Positions 1 through 5,290 of a DNA stretch of 5,290 nucleotides are shown one piece after another. The stretch's first letter is position 1. Each line of letters starts with the position of its first letter. Under the pieces are notes generated by a model, which was not told the origin of the DNA, searched no databases, and was given only the letters and a program-made list of their open reading frames with translations. The stretch is from Oscillospiraceae bacterium (lineage in GTDB: Bacteria > Bacillota > Clostridia > Oscillospirales > Oscillospiraceae). Made by a program: the position numbers and the translations under genes. The stretch is taken from NCBI GenBank assembly GCA_017936205.1, contig JAGBGB010000185.1, positions 1 to 5,290 of the forward strand, in the 5' to 3' direction.

Positions 1-486
1 CAATATCTCTTGGATCATCCGGAAGTCTGCGCTGAGATGGGCAGAGCCTCCCGTCGGCGTGCGGAATCCTGCTTCAGCCTGAAAAACACAGTGGCGGCAA
101 CAGAACAGGTGTGGGAAAATCTGCTGCGAATTGCAGAAGAGGATCCCGGAGAGTTTATACCGGAGGGGATCCCCATGCTGGATTATTGCGGGGATTTTCA
201 ATCCTATCCTACGGAGCTGCTGCGAGATGATACTTGCTTTACTCCCACACCCCACGGCAGAGAAACACCGGTATCCCACCTTCCCCAATATCGCTCATTC
301 CTGAAATATGCCGAGGAAGGAGCGATACCCCGGGAAATTATGGCGTATTTATCCACTGCTCCCGGGTCTGTAGAGCAGTTCCATGCCGGCAATCCCCAAT
401 ACACACTTTCGCAAATACGCCGCTCCTTCCTTTTCCTGAAGAAATACGGTATGATCTGCCAATGGCGGAAAAGTATAGACTCGTAA
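1..486 (+). CDS. C-terminal end of a probable GT4-family glycosyltransferase with a winged-helix-like tail (5' partial)
   Basis: The frame is open from the first base and ends at TAA 484-486, giving 161 residues. A TTG at position 10 lies within the frame and is not a convincing start, because the sequence before it (QYL) continues the same helix pattern. Residues 1-42 contain LLDHPEVCAEMG, then RRRAESCFS and VWENLL. This matches the usual end of GT4 (GT-B fold) enzymes, 'L..dPe....mG..ar.r....Fs......v...Y..ll', which transfer sugars from nucleotide donors at the cytoplasmic face. The catalytic part lies outside the window, so donor and acceptor cannot be read. Most GT4 proteins stop soon after this helix. 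Here about 115 more residues follow: an acidic, proline-containing stretch (about 43-95), then residues 97-155 with YRSFLKYAEEG, IPREIMAYLS, and IRRSFLFLKKYGMICQW. The last segment reads like the recognition helix and wing of a winged-helix domain. The family call is fairly likely; the winged helix is inferred from pattern only. Confidence 0.6.
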   Translation, partial: QYLLDHPEVCAEMGRASRRRAESCFSLKNTVAATEQVWENLLRIAEEDPGEFIPEGIPMLDYCGDFQSYPTELLRDDTCFTPTPHGRETPVSHLPQYRSFLKYAEEGAIPREIMAYLSTAPGSVEQFHAGNPQYTLSQIRRSFLFLKKYGMICQWRKSIDS

Positions 487-500
487 CTGCAGCAATTCAT

Positions 501-541
501 ATCACCATTGTGCCGGAAATTGGTACAATGGTGATCTTCTT
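501..541 (+). terminator. Rho-independent terminator after the glycosyltransferase gene
   Basis: The arms 501-514 (ATCACCATTGTGCC) and 522-535 (GGTACAATGGTGAT) form a 14-bp stem with a single G-U wobble and a 7-base loop (515-521). The stem is followed by CTTCTTAT, a T-rich but interrupted tail. It begins 15 bases after the stop codon at 484-486, the normal position for an intrinsic terminator. It should separate transcription of the upstream gene from the large downstream gene. The T tract is imperfect, so termination may be partial. The stem is nearly symmetrical and could also work on the minus strand, but no minus-strand gene is seen to need it. Confidence 0.85.
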
Positions 542-597
542 ATATTCGCTCTTGCCTTCTGCGATCATGTGATTTTTTATCCGTAAAAATTAATAAA

Positions 598-603
598 TAT
601 AAT
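598..603 (+). promoter_or_regulatory. Second TATAAT box upstream, possible alternative -10 element
   Basis: A perfect TATAAT occurs at 598-603, in the same octamer AATATAAT (596-603) that recurs at 628-635, 32 bases downstream. At a 17-base spacing the -35 region would be TTTTAT (575-580), which is a poor match. This box is therefore either a weak second start, a decoy, or chance in an AT-rich region. It is listed because it would give a leader about 32 bases longer. Confidence 0.2.
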
Positions 604-606
604 CAC

Positions 607-635
607 TTGCTTTTCCCTTTCTTAGGGAATATAAT
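607..635 (+). promoter_or_regulatory. Candidate sigma-A-type promoter of the large secreted-protein gene, with an inverted repeat in its spacer
   Basis: TTGCTT (607-612) and a perfect TATAAT (630-635) are separated by exactly 17 bases, the optimal spacing for the housekeeping sigma factor. Transcription would begin near 642 and give a leader of about 70 bases. The -35 box matches TTGACA only in its TTG. The spacer contains the inverted repeat TTCCCT (613-618), TTCTT, AGGGAA (624-629), which fills the 17 bases completely and could be an operator. The surrounding DNA is AT-rich compared with the genes. No other -35/-10 pair of this quality was found before the start codon. Confidence 0.55.
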
Positions 636-693
636 GAAATTGTCAAAATATGGGCAAGCTCAAGTTTTTTGCTCAGTATTGCATCTCAAATCC

Positions 694-703
694 AAAAAGG
701 AGG
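694..703 (+). promoter_or_regulatory. Strong ribosome binding site that fixes the start of the large gene
   Basis: AAAAAGGAGG contains a complete GGAGG (699-703) eight bases before the ATG at 712. This near-ideal Bacillota Shine-Dalgarno sequence sets the start codon, and the encoded N-terminus is a clear signal peptide, which confirms it. An ATG at 669 in another frame has no such site and is not used. Confidence 0.9.
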
Positions 704-711
704 TATTTATT

Positions 712-783
712 ATGACAAAACGCTTTCTCGCATTCCTATTGACTCTGGCAATGCTCTGTGCCCTTGTGCCTGCAGTATTCGCC
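712..783 (+). other. Sec signal peptide (residues 1-24)
   Basis: The N-terminus has two basic residues (K3, R4), a hydrophobic core from F5 to about L18, a helix-breaking P20, and the small-residue pattern V22-F23-A24 before A25, giving predicted cleavage after residue 24. C16 in the core is preceded by A-M-L rather than a lipobox [small]-[G/A]-C, so lipoprotein processing is unlikely. Confidence 0.88.
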
Positions 784-3700
784 GCTCCGACCCCTGCCTC
801 TACCGTCAACCTGACTGCAGAGCTGTCCTACTCTCTCAAGGGCTTGAAGTTCAATTCCGTGATCCAGAACTTCTACATTGATACGGACTACATCTACATC
901 ACCCAGAATGCCGGTTCAGGAACCTTCTATCTCTCCCGTCTGAAAATCAGCGGCACCACCGCCACCTATGTAGACCACATGACCCTGACCAATTGCGGCA
1001 ATGGTGAGTCTCTTGCAGGCTATCATTACAACGGCAAGCTGTACTTCTACATAGGAGCTAAGGGTCTGGAAGCCTCAAGCTATGGTTCTACCCAGATCGC
1101 TCGTGTGGAGTACAAGGCAGGTGCTTCCTACACCTATACAGATCTGACCCGCTTCATCCATCTGTCCTGCAGCACCGCCGATGGCACCAGTGTGGGAACC
1201 GCCAATCGCGTTGCCTGTGCAGCCAATGAGCTATTTACCACCTTCCGCATCCAGACCACGGATAATTCCGTTACCTATTCCTGCTACTACACCGAGGCCC
1301 TCAATAAAGCGCTGGATTCCACTAAAATGCTGGGCATGGAGACGACAAGTGTGCTCAATGGATTTATCTACTCTTTCACCCAAACCCAGGACAACCGCGT
1401 GCTTCCCAACAACTCCTTCCAGGGCATGGAGCTTGCCAACTCCGATATGATCCTTGTTTGCGGCGGCAACGCAGGCGAAACTCCTGCCATTGCCAGAATG
1501 AGCCAGAACGGCACCTACCAGTCTCTGGCAAATATCACCAATATCGGCACCACCTCCACCGGTCCCATCGGCATCAAGGGCGACCGTGTATACATTGCCT
1601 CCGTTCCTGCAAGTGACAACGTGAACGGGCAGAAGCTATACTCCATCCTTGGCAGTAAGATGGGCGTTCCCGCTGCAGTCCATGTGCCCGCTACCTTAGG
1701 CTACACCCTGACCGGGTTGAAGTTTACCTCTGTGATTCAGAACTTCTACATTGATACGGATTATCTCTACATCACCCAAAGCAACAGCACCGGTACTCAG
1801 TATCTCTCCCGTCTGAAGATCGAAGGCACCACTGCCACCTATGTGGATCACATGACCTTGACGGAATGCGGCAACGGAGAATCCCTCGCAGGCTACCGTT
1901 ATAACGGCAAGCTGTATTTCTTCGTTGGTGCCAAAGGGTTGGCTGCCACAAGCTACGGTTCTACCCAGATTGCCCGTGTGCAATATGAGCCGGGGAAAAC
2001 CTATACCTACACAGACCTGAACCGCTTTTACCATCTGGCCAACAGCACCGCAAGCGGAGCAACCTTGGGCTCCGCTGTCCGTGTGGCCTGTGGCGGAGAT
2101 GAGAATTACACAGTGATCCGCATTGAACTGGACGACGGAACTACCTGCTATACCTGCTACGACACTAAGACCCTTAACAAGGCTCTGGACAGCGGCAAGC
2201 TGATTGCTATGGAGAGTACGGATGTTCGCAGCGGCTTCGTCTATCACTTTAAGCAGAAGAAGGCTGTCCGGGTCATTCCCAACAACTCCTTCCAGGGTGT
2301 GGAGCTTGCCAATCTCAACGCCATTCTTCTTTCCGGCGGCAATACCGGGGAGACCCCCGCTGTTGCCAAGATGAACAAGAACGGTACCTATGAGCGTCTG
2401 GCATATATTACCAACCTCGGCACCTCTGCCACCGGCCCCATTGAGTACCTCAACGATCGTCTGTACATCGTATGCACCTCTAACAATAAGATCTATTACA
2501 TCGGCGGCGACAAGCTGGGCATTACTACCGGCACCGCTGCCTCCTACACCACAGATGCCCCAAGTGTGCTGGAAGCCGCCTCCTACATGAAGGCCAATAT
2601 GGATGCCAAGGTCCTGCCTTCTACCGTAACCATCGGTGAAAAGGCTTGTACTGACGAGCAATTCCTTGACCTGGCATGTAAGCTCCTTCTCAACATTGTG
2701 AACGGCACGCCCAATGAGACACTGTCCTTCTCGGATGTGTCGGCAGCCTCCTCTCCCTCCGGGGCTGATGAGGGTACCGTTCTGAAGGAAGACTATATTT
2801 CTATGGCACGCAGTATCGTTGCCAATATCGACAGCTTCCGTCGAGCTCCCAACTACACCACAAGCAGCTCCATCGGCAAGATGCAGCACAGCTACTGTGT
2901 GTATATGTATGCGTTCCTTCTGGACTACTATGTACGCTATGGAATGCTCCCTGAGGCCTATGCTGTCCTTACATGGGCAGGTACTACCGCCACCCCCATT
3001 GCCCCTCAGATCCCCGGCGTTTCTGCCTTGGATACCGCAGCGGCAACTACCGTCCACCAACTCCCAAGTGTGGTTCCCGACGCAGAAACCGGAGACTATA
3101 TGCAAAATCTCTCTATCGTCATCCGCACGAAAGAAGGAAAGACCATTGTCATTGATGGTGGCCGCAAGAGCTACGACAGCGATTATCTCTTCAAATATCT
3201 CCAGAGAGTCACGGGAGACAGCACACCCCATGTAGATGCCTGGTTCATGACCCATGCCCACTCTGATCACTATGGCGCCATCATCGGTATTGCCAACAAG
3301 TACGCATCCCAGATCACGGTGGATGCCTTCTATCACCGCTTCCCCACAGAGGCTCAGGTGAACAAATATTTCGCCGCTGTTGAGCCTGCCACCCGTAACA
3401 GTCAGATTCAATCCATCCTCACTGCGGTAGGCAAGTTTAAGAATGCCAAGGGTGGCCCCACTAACATTGTGACTCTCAATGCCATCCACACAGGGAAGTG
3501 TAATTCCTCTTTCGATTTTGACGATCTCCATGTAGATGTGCTCCTGACCATCGAGGATATTTTCTGGGCAGCAGACAACATTACCACCAAGTATACCGCC
3601 ACTTGGGAAAAGGATAATGCCAACCACGAAAACCAGACCCCCAAGCAATTGGTTTCCGAGAACTTTAATAACTCCAGCACCGTATTCCGCCTCACCGCAG

Positions 3701-5290
3701 GCGGCAAGACCCTCATGGTCACCGGCGATGCCGCAACGGTCAGCACCATTATGCTGGAACGCTATCACAAGTCTCATGCCTCCGACAGCAGTAAGTACTA
3801 TTCCATTAAGACCGATATGGTAACCATGGCGCACCATGGTGCGCGCAGAGGTCTGTCTAAGGCAGTGTACAAGCTCATTGATCCCAACGCAGTTCTGTGG
3901 CCCGTTCCTAAGGCCGGTATCAACAACGGAAGAACCGACTATCCCCTGCAGTGGATCGCCGAGTTGGGCTCTACTACCTATTTCTCCTACGAAGGGCCCC
4001 AGGTCTTTACCTTTGCACCTAAGAGAAGTGCTACGGCCACCAGCATTCCCGAGGAACTGAAGCTCCTGGTCTTCGATGCAGAATACTATGCAGACAGATA
4101 CCCGGAGCTGAAGGCCGCCTACGGCACAGATGAGGCACAGCTTTACAGCCACTTCGTAAACTACGGCATCGAGGAAGGCCGCAGCGCAAGCCCCTACTTT
4201 GATGTTCGCTTCTACATGAACAACAACGGGGAGGGTCTGAGAGAGCACTGCCACGGGGACTACAATGTAGCCTTTGCCCACTTCCTCAAGTATGTTTATG
4301 ATGCCAACGAGAAGAAGACCGCACCCAAGCTGTTCTCCCCCCTCTTCGATTGCAAGTACTATGGCAGCACCTACAGCGATCTTGCCTCCATGACCACGGA
4401 ATTCCAGCTCCTGCAGCATTTCGCAACTGTAGGAGACGAGGAAGGCAGATTGGGCTCCCAGGGCTTCCTTGCCGAAGACGGGATCACCTATCACAAGCGT
4501 TCCACCAGAGTTGTGACCGAAGCAAGCTGCTCCACCCCCGGCAGCATCAAGTTCACCTGCAGTGATTGCGGCTACAGCTGCACCGCTACCATCGCTACCA
4601 CTGACCACAGCGTAGTGATCGACGAGGCAGTTGCCGCCACCTGCACAAGCTCCGGTCTCACAGAGGGCTCGCACTGCAGCATTTGTAACACCGTCCTTGT
4701 GGCACAGGAAGCCGTAGCTCCTCTGGGTCACAATTACAGCTACACAGATTTGGGGGACAGCCATACAGGAACCTGCAGCCGTTGTGATGCAGTTGTTACA
4801 GAAGGTCACACCTTCGCAGACGGCACCTGCATCTGCGGAAAAGCCGAGGTACAGGAGCCTCAATTGGACGAAAGTCTGAAGATCAACCACACCTTGAATC
4901 TGGCAAGTGATATTTCCGTGAACTTCGCCGTAGCCAAGTCTCTGCTGGCTGACTTCGATCTGAGTACGGTATATCTGGAATGTGCCATGGATATCTATGA
5001 GGGCAACAACAAGACCGGTAGCACCACCGTTAAGCTGCTACCTGTAGATCAGGGTTCTTATTATTACTTCACCCTGACCGGACTGACTGCAGTACAGATG
5101 AACGACCGTCTGTCCTCTGTTCTCTATGGCAGCAAGAATGGGCAGCCCTACTACTCCCCCATGGACAGCTACAGTGTTGCAGACTATGCCTACTCCCAGC
5201 TGAACAAGGAAGGCAGCACAGCCACCTTGAAGACCCTGTGTGCAGATCTGCTCCGCTACGGTTCCTGTGCCCAGAGCTTCAAGGGCTACC
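712..5290 (+). CDS. Giant secreted multidomain protein with a metallo-beta-lactamase-fold domain (3' partial)
   Basis: The frame starts at ATG 712 and is open to the window edge (1,526 codons, no stop seen). Residues 1-24 are a signal peptide: TKR, then a hydrophobic core, then a signal-peptidase-I site ending VFA before APTPAS. The modules follow in order: two long tandem repeats resembling helveticin-J-type propellers (38-328, 329-606); two pseudomurein-binding-like repeats (618-752); a linker rich in Ala, Thr and Pro (753-794); a ComEC-like MBL domain with THAHSDH at 847-853, TGD at 1004-1006 and HHG at 1041-1043; three FDxxYY repeats (1121-1250); cysteine-pair modules (1262-1377); and a C-terminal domain (from 1384) seen in clostridial surface proteins. 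The protein is likely exported and kept at the envelope, acting there as a metal-dependent hydrolase of unknown substrate. No sortase or other anchor is visible because the C-terminus lies outside. It has its own promoter and ribosome binding site. The frame and export are near certain; the function is open. Confidence 0.92.
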   Translation, partial: MTKRFLAFLLTLAMLCALVPAVFAAPTPASTVNLTAELSYSLKGLKFNSVIQNFYIDTDYIYITQNAGSGTFYLSRLKISGTTATYVDHMTLTNCGNGESLAGYHYNGKLYFYIGAKGLEASSYGSTQIARVEYKAGASYTYTDLTRFIHLSCSTADGTSVGTANRVACAANELFTTFRIQTTDNSVTYSCYYTEALNKALDSTKMLGMETTSVLNGFIYSFTQTQDNRVLPNNSFQGMELANSDMILVCGGNAGETPAIARMSQNGTYQSLANITNIGTTSTGPIGIKGDRVYIASVPASDNVNGQKLYSILGSKMGVPAAVHVPATLGYTLTGLKFTSVIQNFYIDTDYLYITQSNSTGTQYLSRLKIEGTTATYVDHMTLTECGNGESLAGYRYNGKLYFFVGAKGLAATSYGSTQIARVQYEPGKTYTYTDLNRFYHLANSTASGATLGSAVRVACGGDENYTVIRIELDDGTTCYTCYDTKTLNKALDSGKLIAMESTDVRSGFVYHFKQKKAVRVIPNNSFQGVELANLNAILLSGGNTGETPAVAKMNKNGTYERLAYITNLGTSATGPIEYLNDRLYIVCTSNNKIYYIGGDKLGITTGTAASYTTDAPSVLEAASYMKANMDAKVLPSTVTIGEKACTDEQFLDLACKLLLNIVNGTPNETLSFSDVSAASSPSGADEGTVLKEDYISMARSIVANIDSFRRAPNYTTSSSIGKMQHSYCVYMYAFLLDYYVRYGMLPEAYAVLTWAGTTATPIAPQIPGVSALDTAAATTVHQLPSVVPDAETGDYMQNLSIVIRTKEGKTIVIDGGRKSYDSDYLFKYLQRVTGDSTPHVDAWFMTHAHSDHYGAIIGIANKYASQITVDAFYHRFPTEAQVNKYFAAVEPATRNSQIQSILTAVGKFKNAKGGPTNIVTLNAIHTGKCNSSFDFDDLHVDVLLTIEDIFWAADNITTKYTATWEKDNANHENQTPKQLVSENFNNSSTVFRLTAGGKTLMVTGDAATVSTIMLERYHKSHASDSSKYYSIKTDMVTMAHHGARRGLSKAVYKLIDPNAVLWPVPKAGINNGRTDYPLQWIAELGSTTYFSYEGPQVFTFAPKRSATATSIPEELKLLVFDAEYYADRYPELKAAYGTDEAQLYSHFVNYGIEEGRSASPYFDVRFYMNNNGEGLREHCHGDYNVAFAHFLKYVYDANEKKTAPKLFSPLFDCKYYGSTYSDLASMTTEFQLLQHFATVGDEEGRLGSQGFLAEDGITYHKRSTRVVTEASCSTPGSIKFTCSDCGYSCTATIATTDHSVVIDEAVAATCTSSGLTEGSHCSICNTVLVAQEAVAPLGHNYSYTDLGDSHTGTCSRCDAVVTEGHTFADGTCICGKAEVQEPQLDESLKINHTLNLASDISVNFAVAKSLLADFDLSTVYLECAMDIYEGNNKTGSTTVKLLPVDQGSYYYFTLTGLTAVQMNDRLSSVLYGSKNGQPYYSPMDSYSVADYAYSQLNKEGSTATLKTLCADLLRYGSCAQSFKGY
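823..1695 (+). repeat. Long tandem protein repeat, copy 1 (residues 38-328), helveticin-J-like propeller candidate
   Basis: This 291-codon unit is followed directly by a second copy at a constant offset of 873 bases. Copy 1 carries FYIDTDYIYITQ, GNGESLAGYHYNGKLYF, STQIARVEY, YTDLTRFIHL, ALNKALDS, and NNSFQGMELAN followed by CGGNAGETP. From memory, the same order of landmarks occurs in helveticin J (class III bacteriocin, beta-propeller fold): a glycine-rich 'GGHTQTWEF' region, 'QIARVDL', 'NTDFPRLSYL', 'INEKLD', and 'NSIQGYDL' followed by 'IYIS'. The repeat is certain; the helveticin-like assignment is a hand comparison and moderate at best. The role is probably binding of a glycan or protein rather than catalysis, since no catalytic motif is visible. 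Confidence 0.65.
1696..2529 (+). repeat. Long tandem protein repeat, copy 2 (residues 329-606)
   Basis: Copy 2 aligns without gaps to copy 1 over residues 38-297 against 329-588, with about 170 of 260 positions identical by hand count. The first 100 aligned residues share about 80; the stretch around 158-197 of copy 1 shares only about 17 of 40. Runs of DNA are also kept, for example 23 identical bases at 865-887 and 1738-1760, and 20 at 1405-1424 and 2278-2297. After residue 588 copy 2 is shorter by a few residues. The conserved elements STQIARVQY, YTDLNRFYHL, TLNKALDS and NNSFQGVELAN are all present, so both copies should fold alike. Confidence 0.65.
2563..2967 (+). repeat. Two pseudomurein-binding-like repeats (residues 618-752)
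   Basis: Unit 1 (about 618-672) reads VLEAASYMKANMDAKVLPS, then VTIGEKACTDEQFLDLACKL. Unit 2 (about 691-752) reads DYISMARSIVANID, RRAPNYTTSSSIGKM, YCVYMYAFLLDYYVRYG and MLPEAYAV. The pattern 'Y..A..v...i......P..v......g.....f.......i..y...g.LP' is that of the pseudomurein-binding repeat family (PF09373), named for methanogen wall proteins but also frequent in clostridial secreted proteins, where it often precedes an enzymatic domain, as here. The likely role is attachment to the cell wall or an extracellular glycan; the ligand in bacteria is not established. Confidence 0.5.
3094..4020 (+). other. Secreted ComEC-like metallo-beta-lactamase-fold domain (residues 795-1103)
   Basis: The domain opens with the usual first strands, MQNLSIVIRTKEG and TIVIDGGR (D815). 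The zinc-binding HxHxDH motif is complete: H848, H850, D852, H853 in THAHSDHYGA. Further on, NNSSTVFRLTAGGKTLMVTGD supplies the later metal-ligand Asp (D1006), and DMVTMAHHGARRG supplies the HHG histidines (H1041, H1042). This second half (Asn-x-Ser-hydrophobic strand, TGD, then HHG) is the arrangement of the MBL domain found in ComEC/Rec2 and related extracellular phosphodiesterases or nucleases, rather than of class B beta-lactamases. All the residues expected for a two-metal centre appear present, so activity is likely. The substrate (nucleic acid, teichoic-acid phosphodiester or other) cannot be read. Confidence 0.8.
4072..4461 (+). repeat. Three 'FDxxYY...HF...G..EGR' repeats (residues 1121-1250)
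   Basis: Unit 1 begins FDAEYYADRYPELKAAYG and ends HFVNYGIEEGR (1121-1157). Unit 2 begins FDVRFYMNNNGEGLREH and has HFLKYVYDANE but no EGR (from 1163). Unit 3 begins FDCKYYGSTYSDLAS and ends QHFATVGDEEGR (1212-1246). Each is about 40 residues and predicted helical. Units of this form, with an aromatic 'FDxxYY', a 'yPDl' and a closing 'G..EGR', are seen in many bacterial surface proteins, usually beside enzymatic domains, and have no agreed function. Unit 2 is degenerate. Confidence 0.6.
4495..4842 (+). repeat. Cysteine-pair-rich modules (residues 1262-1377)
   Basis: Cysteines fall in a regular pattern: C1273 with C1283-x2-C1286, C1311 with C1322-x2-C1325, C1355-x2-C1358, and C1373-x-C1375. 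The phrases VVTEASCSTPGSIKFTC, AATCTSSGLTEGSHC and PLGHNYSYT match the 'CTxxGxxxxxCxxCG ... GHxY' modules of gut clostridial surface proteins. The CxxC pairs suggest small zinc-ribbon or knuckle folds, or disulfides outside the cell. They lie between the enzymatic part and the C-terminal domain and probably act as a stalk or metal-stabilised spacer. Confidence 0.6.
4861..5290 (+). other. C-terminal domain of clostridial surface-protein type (residue 1384 to window edge)
   Basis: The segment QLDESLKINHTLNLASDISV, then TGLTAVQMNDRLSSVL, DSYSVADYAYSQL and LKTLCADLLRYGSCAQSF, resembles a domain that I recall at the C-terminus of many large secreted proteins of Oscillospiraceae and Lachnospiraceae. 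It is predicted as beta strands followed by helices. Its function is not known to me; envelope retention is a guess. The domain is cut by the window edge at residue 1526. Confidence 0.5.

Noticed and set aside
501..535. The inverted repeat as an insertion-sequence end or operator
   Set aside because: Its place 15 bases after a stop codon, tight loop and T-rich tail are those of a terminator; no transposase or target duplication is present.
204..572. Frames on both strands across the 3' end of the glycosyltransferase gene and the terminator
   Set aside because: They run through the terminator hairpin or oppose the coding frame, lack ribosome binding sites, and show no protein pattern.
652..674. 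Possible leader hairpin, GGGCAA pairing with TTGCTC, with T6 nearby (riboswitch or attenuator)
   Set aside because: The stem is only six pairs including a G-U wobble with an 11-base loop, and the T run is inside the loop and stem rather than after it. No riboswitch consensus is visible in the ~70-base leader.
669..881. Short + strand frame with an ATG 43 bases before the large gene
   Set aside because: It overlaps the ribosome binding site and the signal-peptide region in another frame, has no ribosome binding site of its own, and its product resembles nothing.
2819..4565. Several + strand frames of 60-140 codons inside the large gene
   Set aside because: All are out-of-frame shadows rich in Pro, Ser and Arg, without ribosome binding sites, while the main frame is continuous across them.
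1696..4890. A 1,064-codon open frame on the minus strand, the longest closed frame in the window
   Set aside because: It is exactly in register with the + strand gene, so it exists only because TTA, CTA and TCA are absent there. It starts with GTG without a ribosome binding site, its product is low-complexity Gly/Val/Ala/Ile without recognisable motifs, and the + strand frame has a signal peptide, repeats and catalytic motifs.
1..5290. CRISPR arrays, tRNA, rRNA, transposons
   Set aside because: No short regularly spaced direct repeats, cloverleaf, conserved rRNA stretches or transposase motifs were seen on either strand.

Overview
The window looks like Bacillota, most likely a gut or rumen Clostridia of the Oscillospiraceae/Lachnospiraceae type. 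The reasons are a strong AAAGGAGG ribosome binding site, sigma-A-like promoter elements, and a huge secreted modular protein. That protein's repeat types (pseudomurein-binding-like repeats, CxxC 'GHNY' modules, 'FDxxYY...EGR' repeats and a 'NLASDISVNFAV' C-terminal domain) are familiar from such organisms. This assignment is inference; no rRNA or other phylogenetic marker is present.

Layout. Positions 1-486 hold the 3' end of a gene read on the + strand. Its first 42 or so residues resemble the last helices of a GT4-type glycosyltransferase, followed by an unusual ~115-residue tail whose end looks like a winged helix. Positions 501-541 form a strong intrinsic terminator. Positions 542-711 are an AT-rich intergenic region with two perfect TATAAT boxes, a candidate promoter whose 17-bp spacer contains an inverted repeat, and the ribosome binding site.

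Positions 712-5290 are one uninterrupted + strand reading frame of 1,526 codons that runs off the window without a stop. It encodes a secreted protein in this order: signal peptide (1-24); two tandem ~290-residue repeats, about 65% identical, tentatively helveticin-J-like beta-propellers (38-328, 329-606); two pseudomurein-binding-like repeats (618-752); a ComEC-like metallo-beta-lactamase-fold domain with its metal-binding motifs intact (795-1103); three 'FDxxYY' repeats (1121-1250); a cysteine-pair-rich region (1262-1377); and the start of a C-terminal domain common in clostridial surface proteins (1384 to the edge).

How the parts may fit together: the large protein is probably exported and held at or near the cell wall, where the MBL domain acts as a metal-dependent hydrolase and the propellers and repeats provide binding. 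Substrate and role are unknown. The terminator and separate promoter suggest it is transcribed independently of the upstream glycosyltransferase, so proximity alone does not link them.

The longest stop-free minus-strand frame (1696-4890) is judged to be a codon-bias shadow of the large gene, not a gene.
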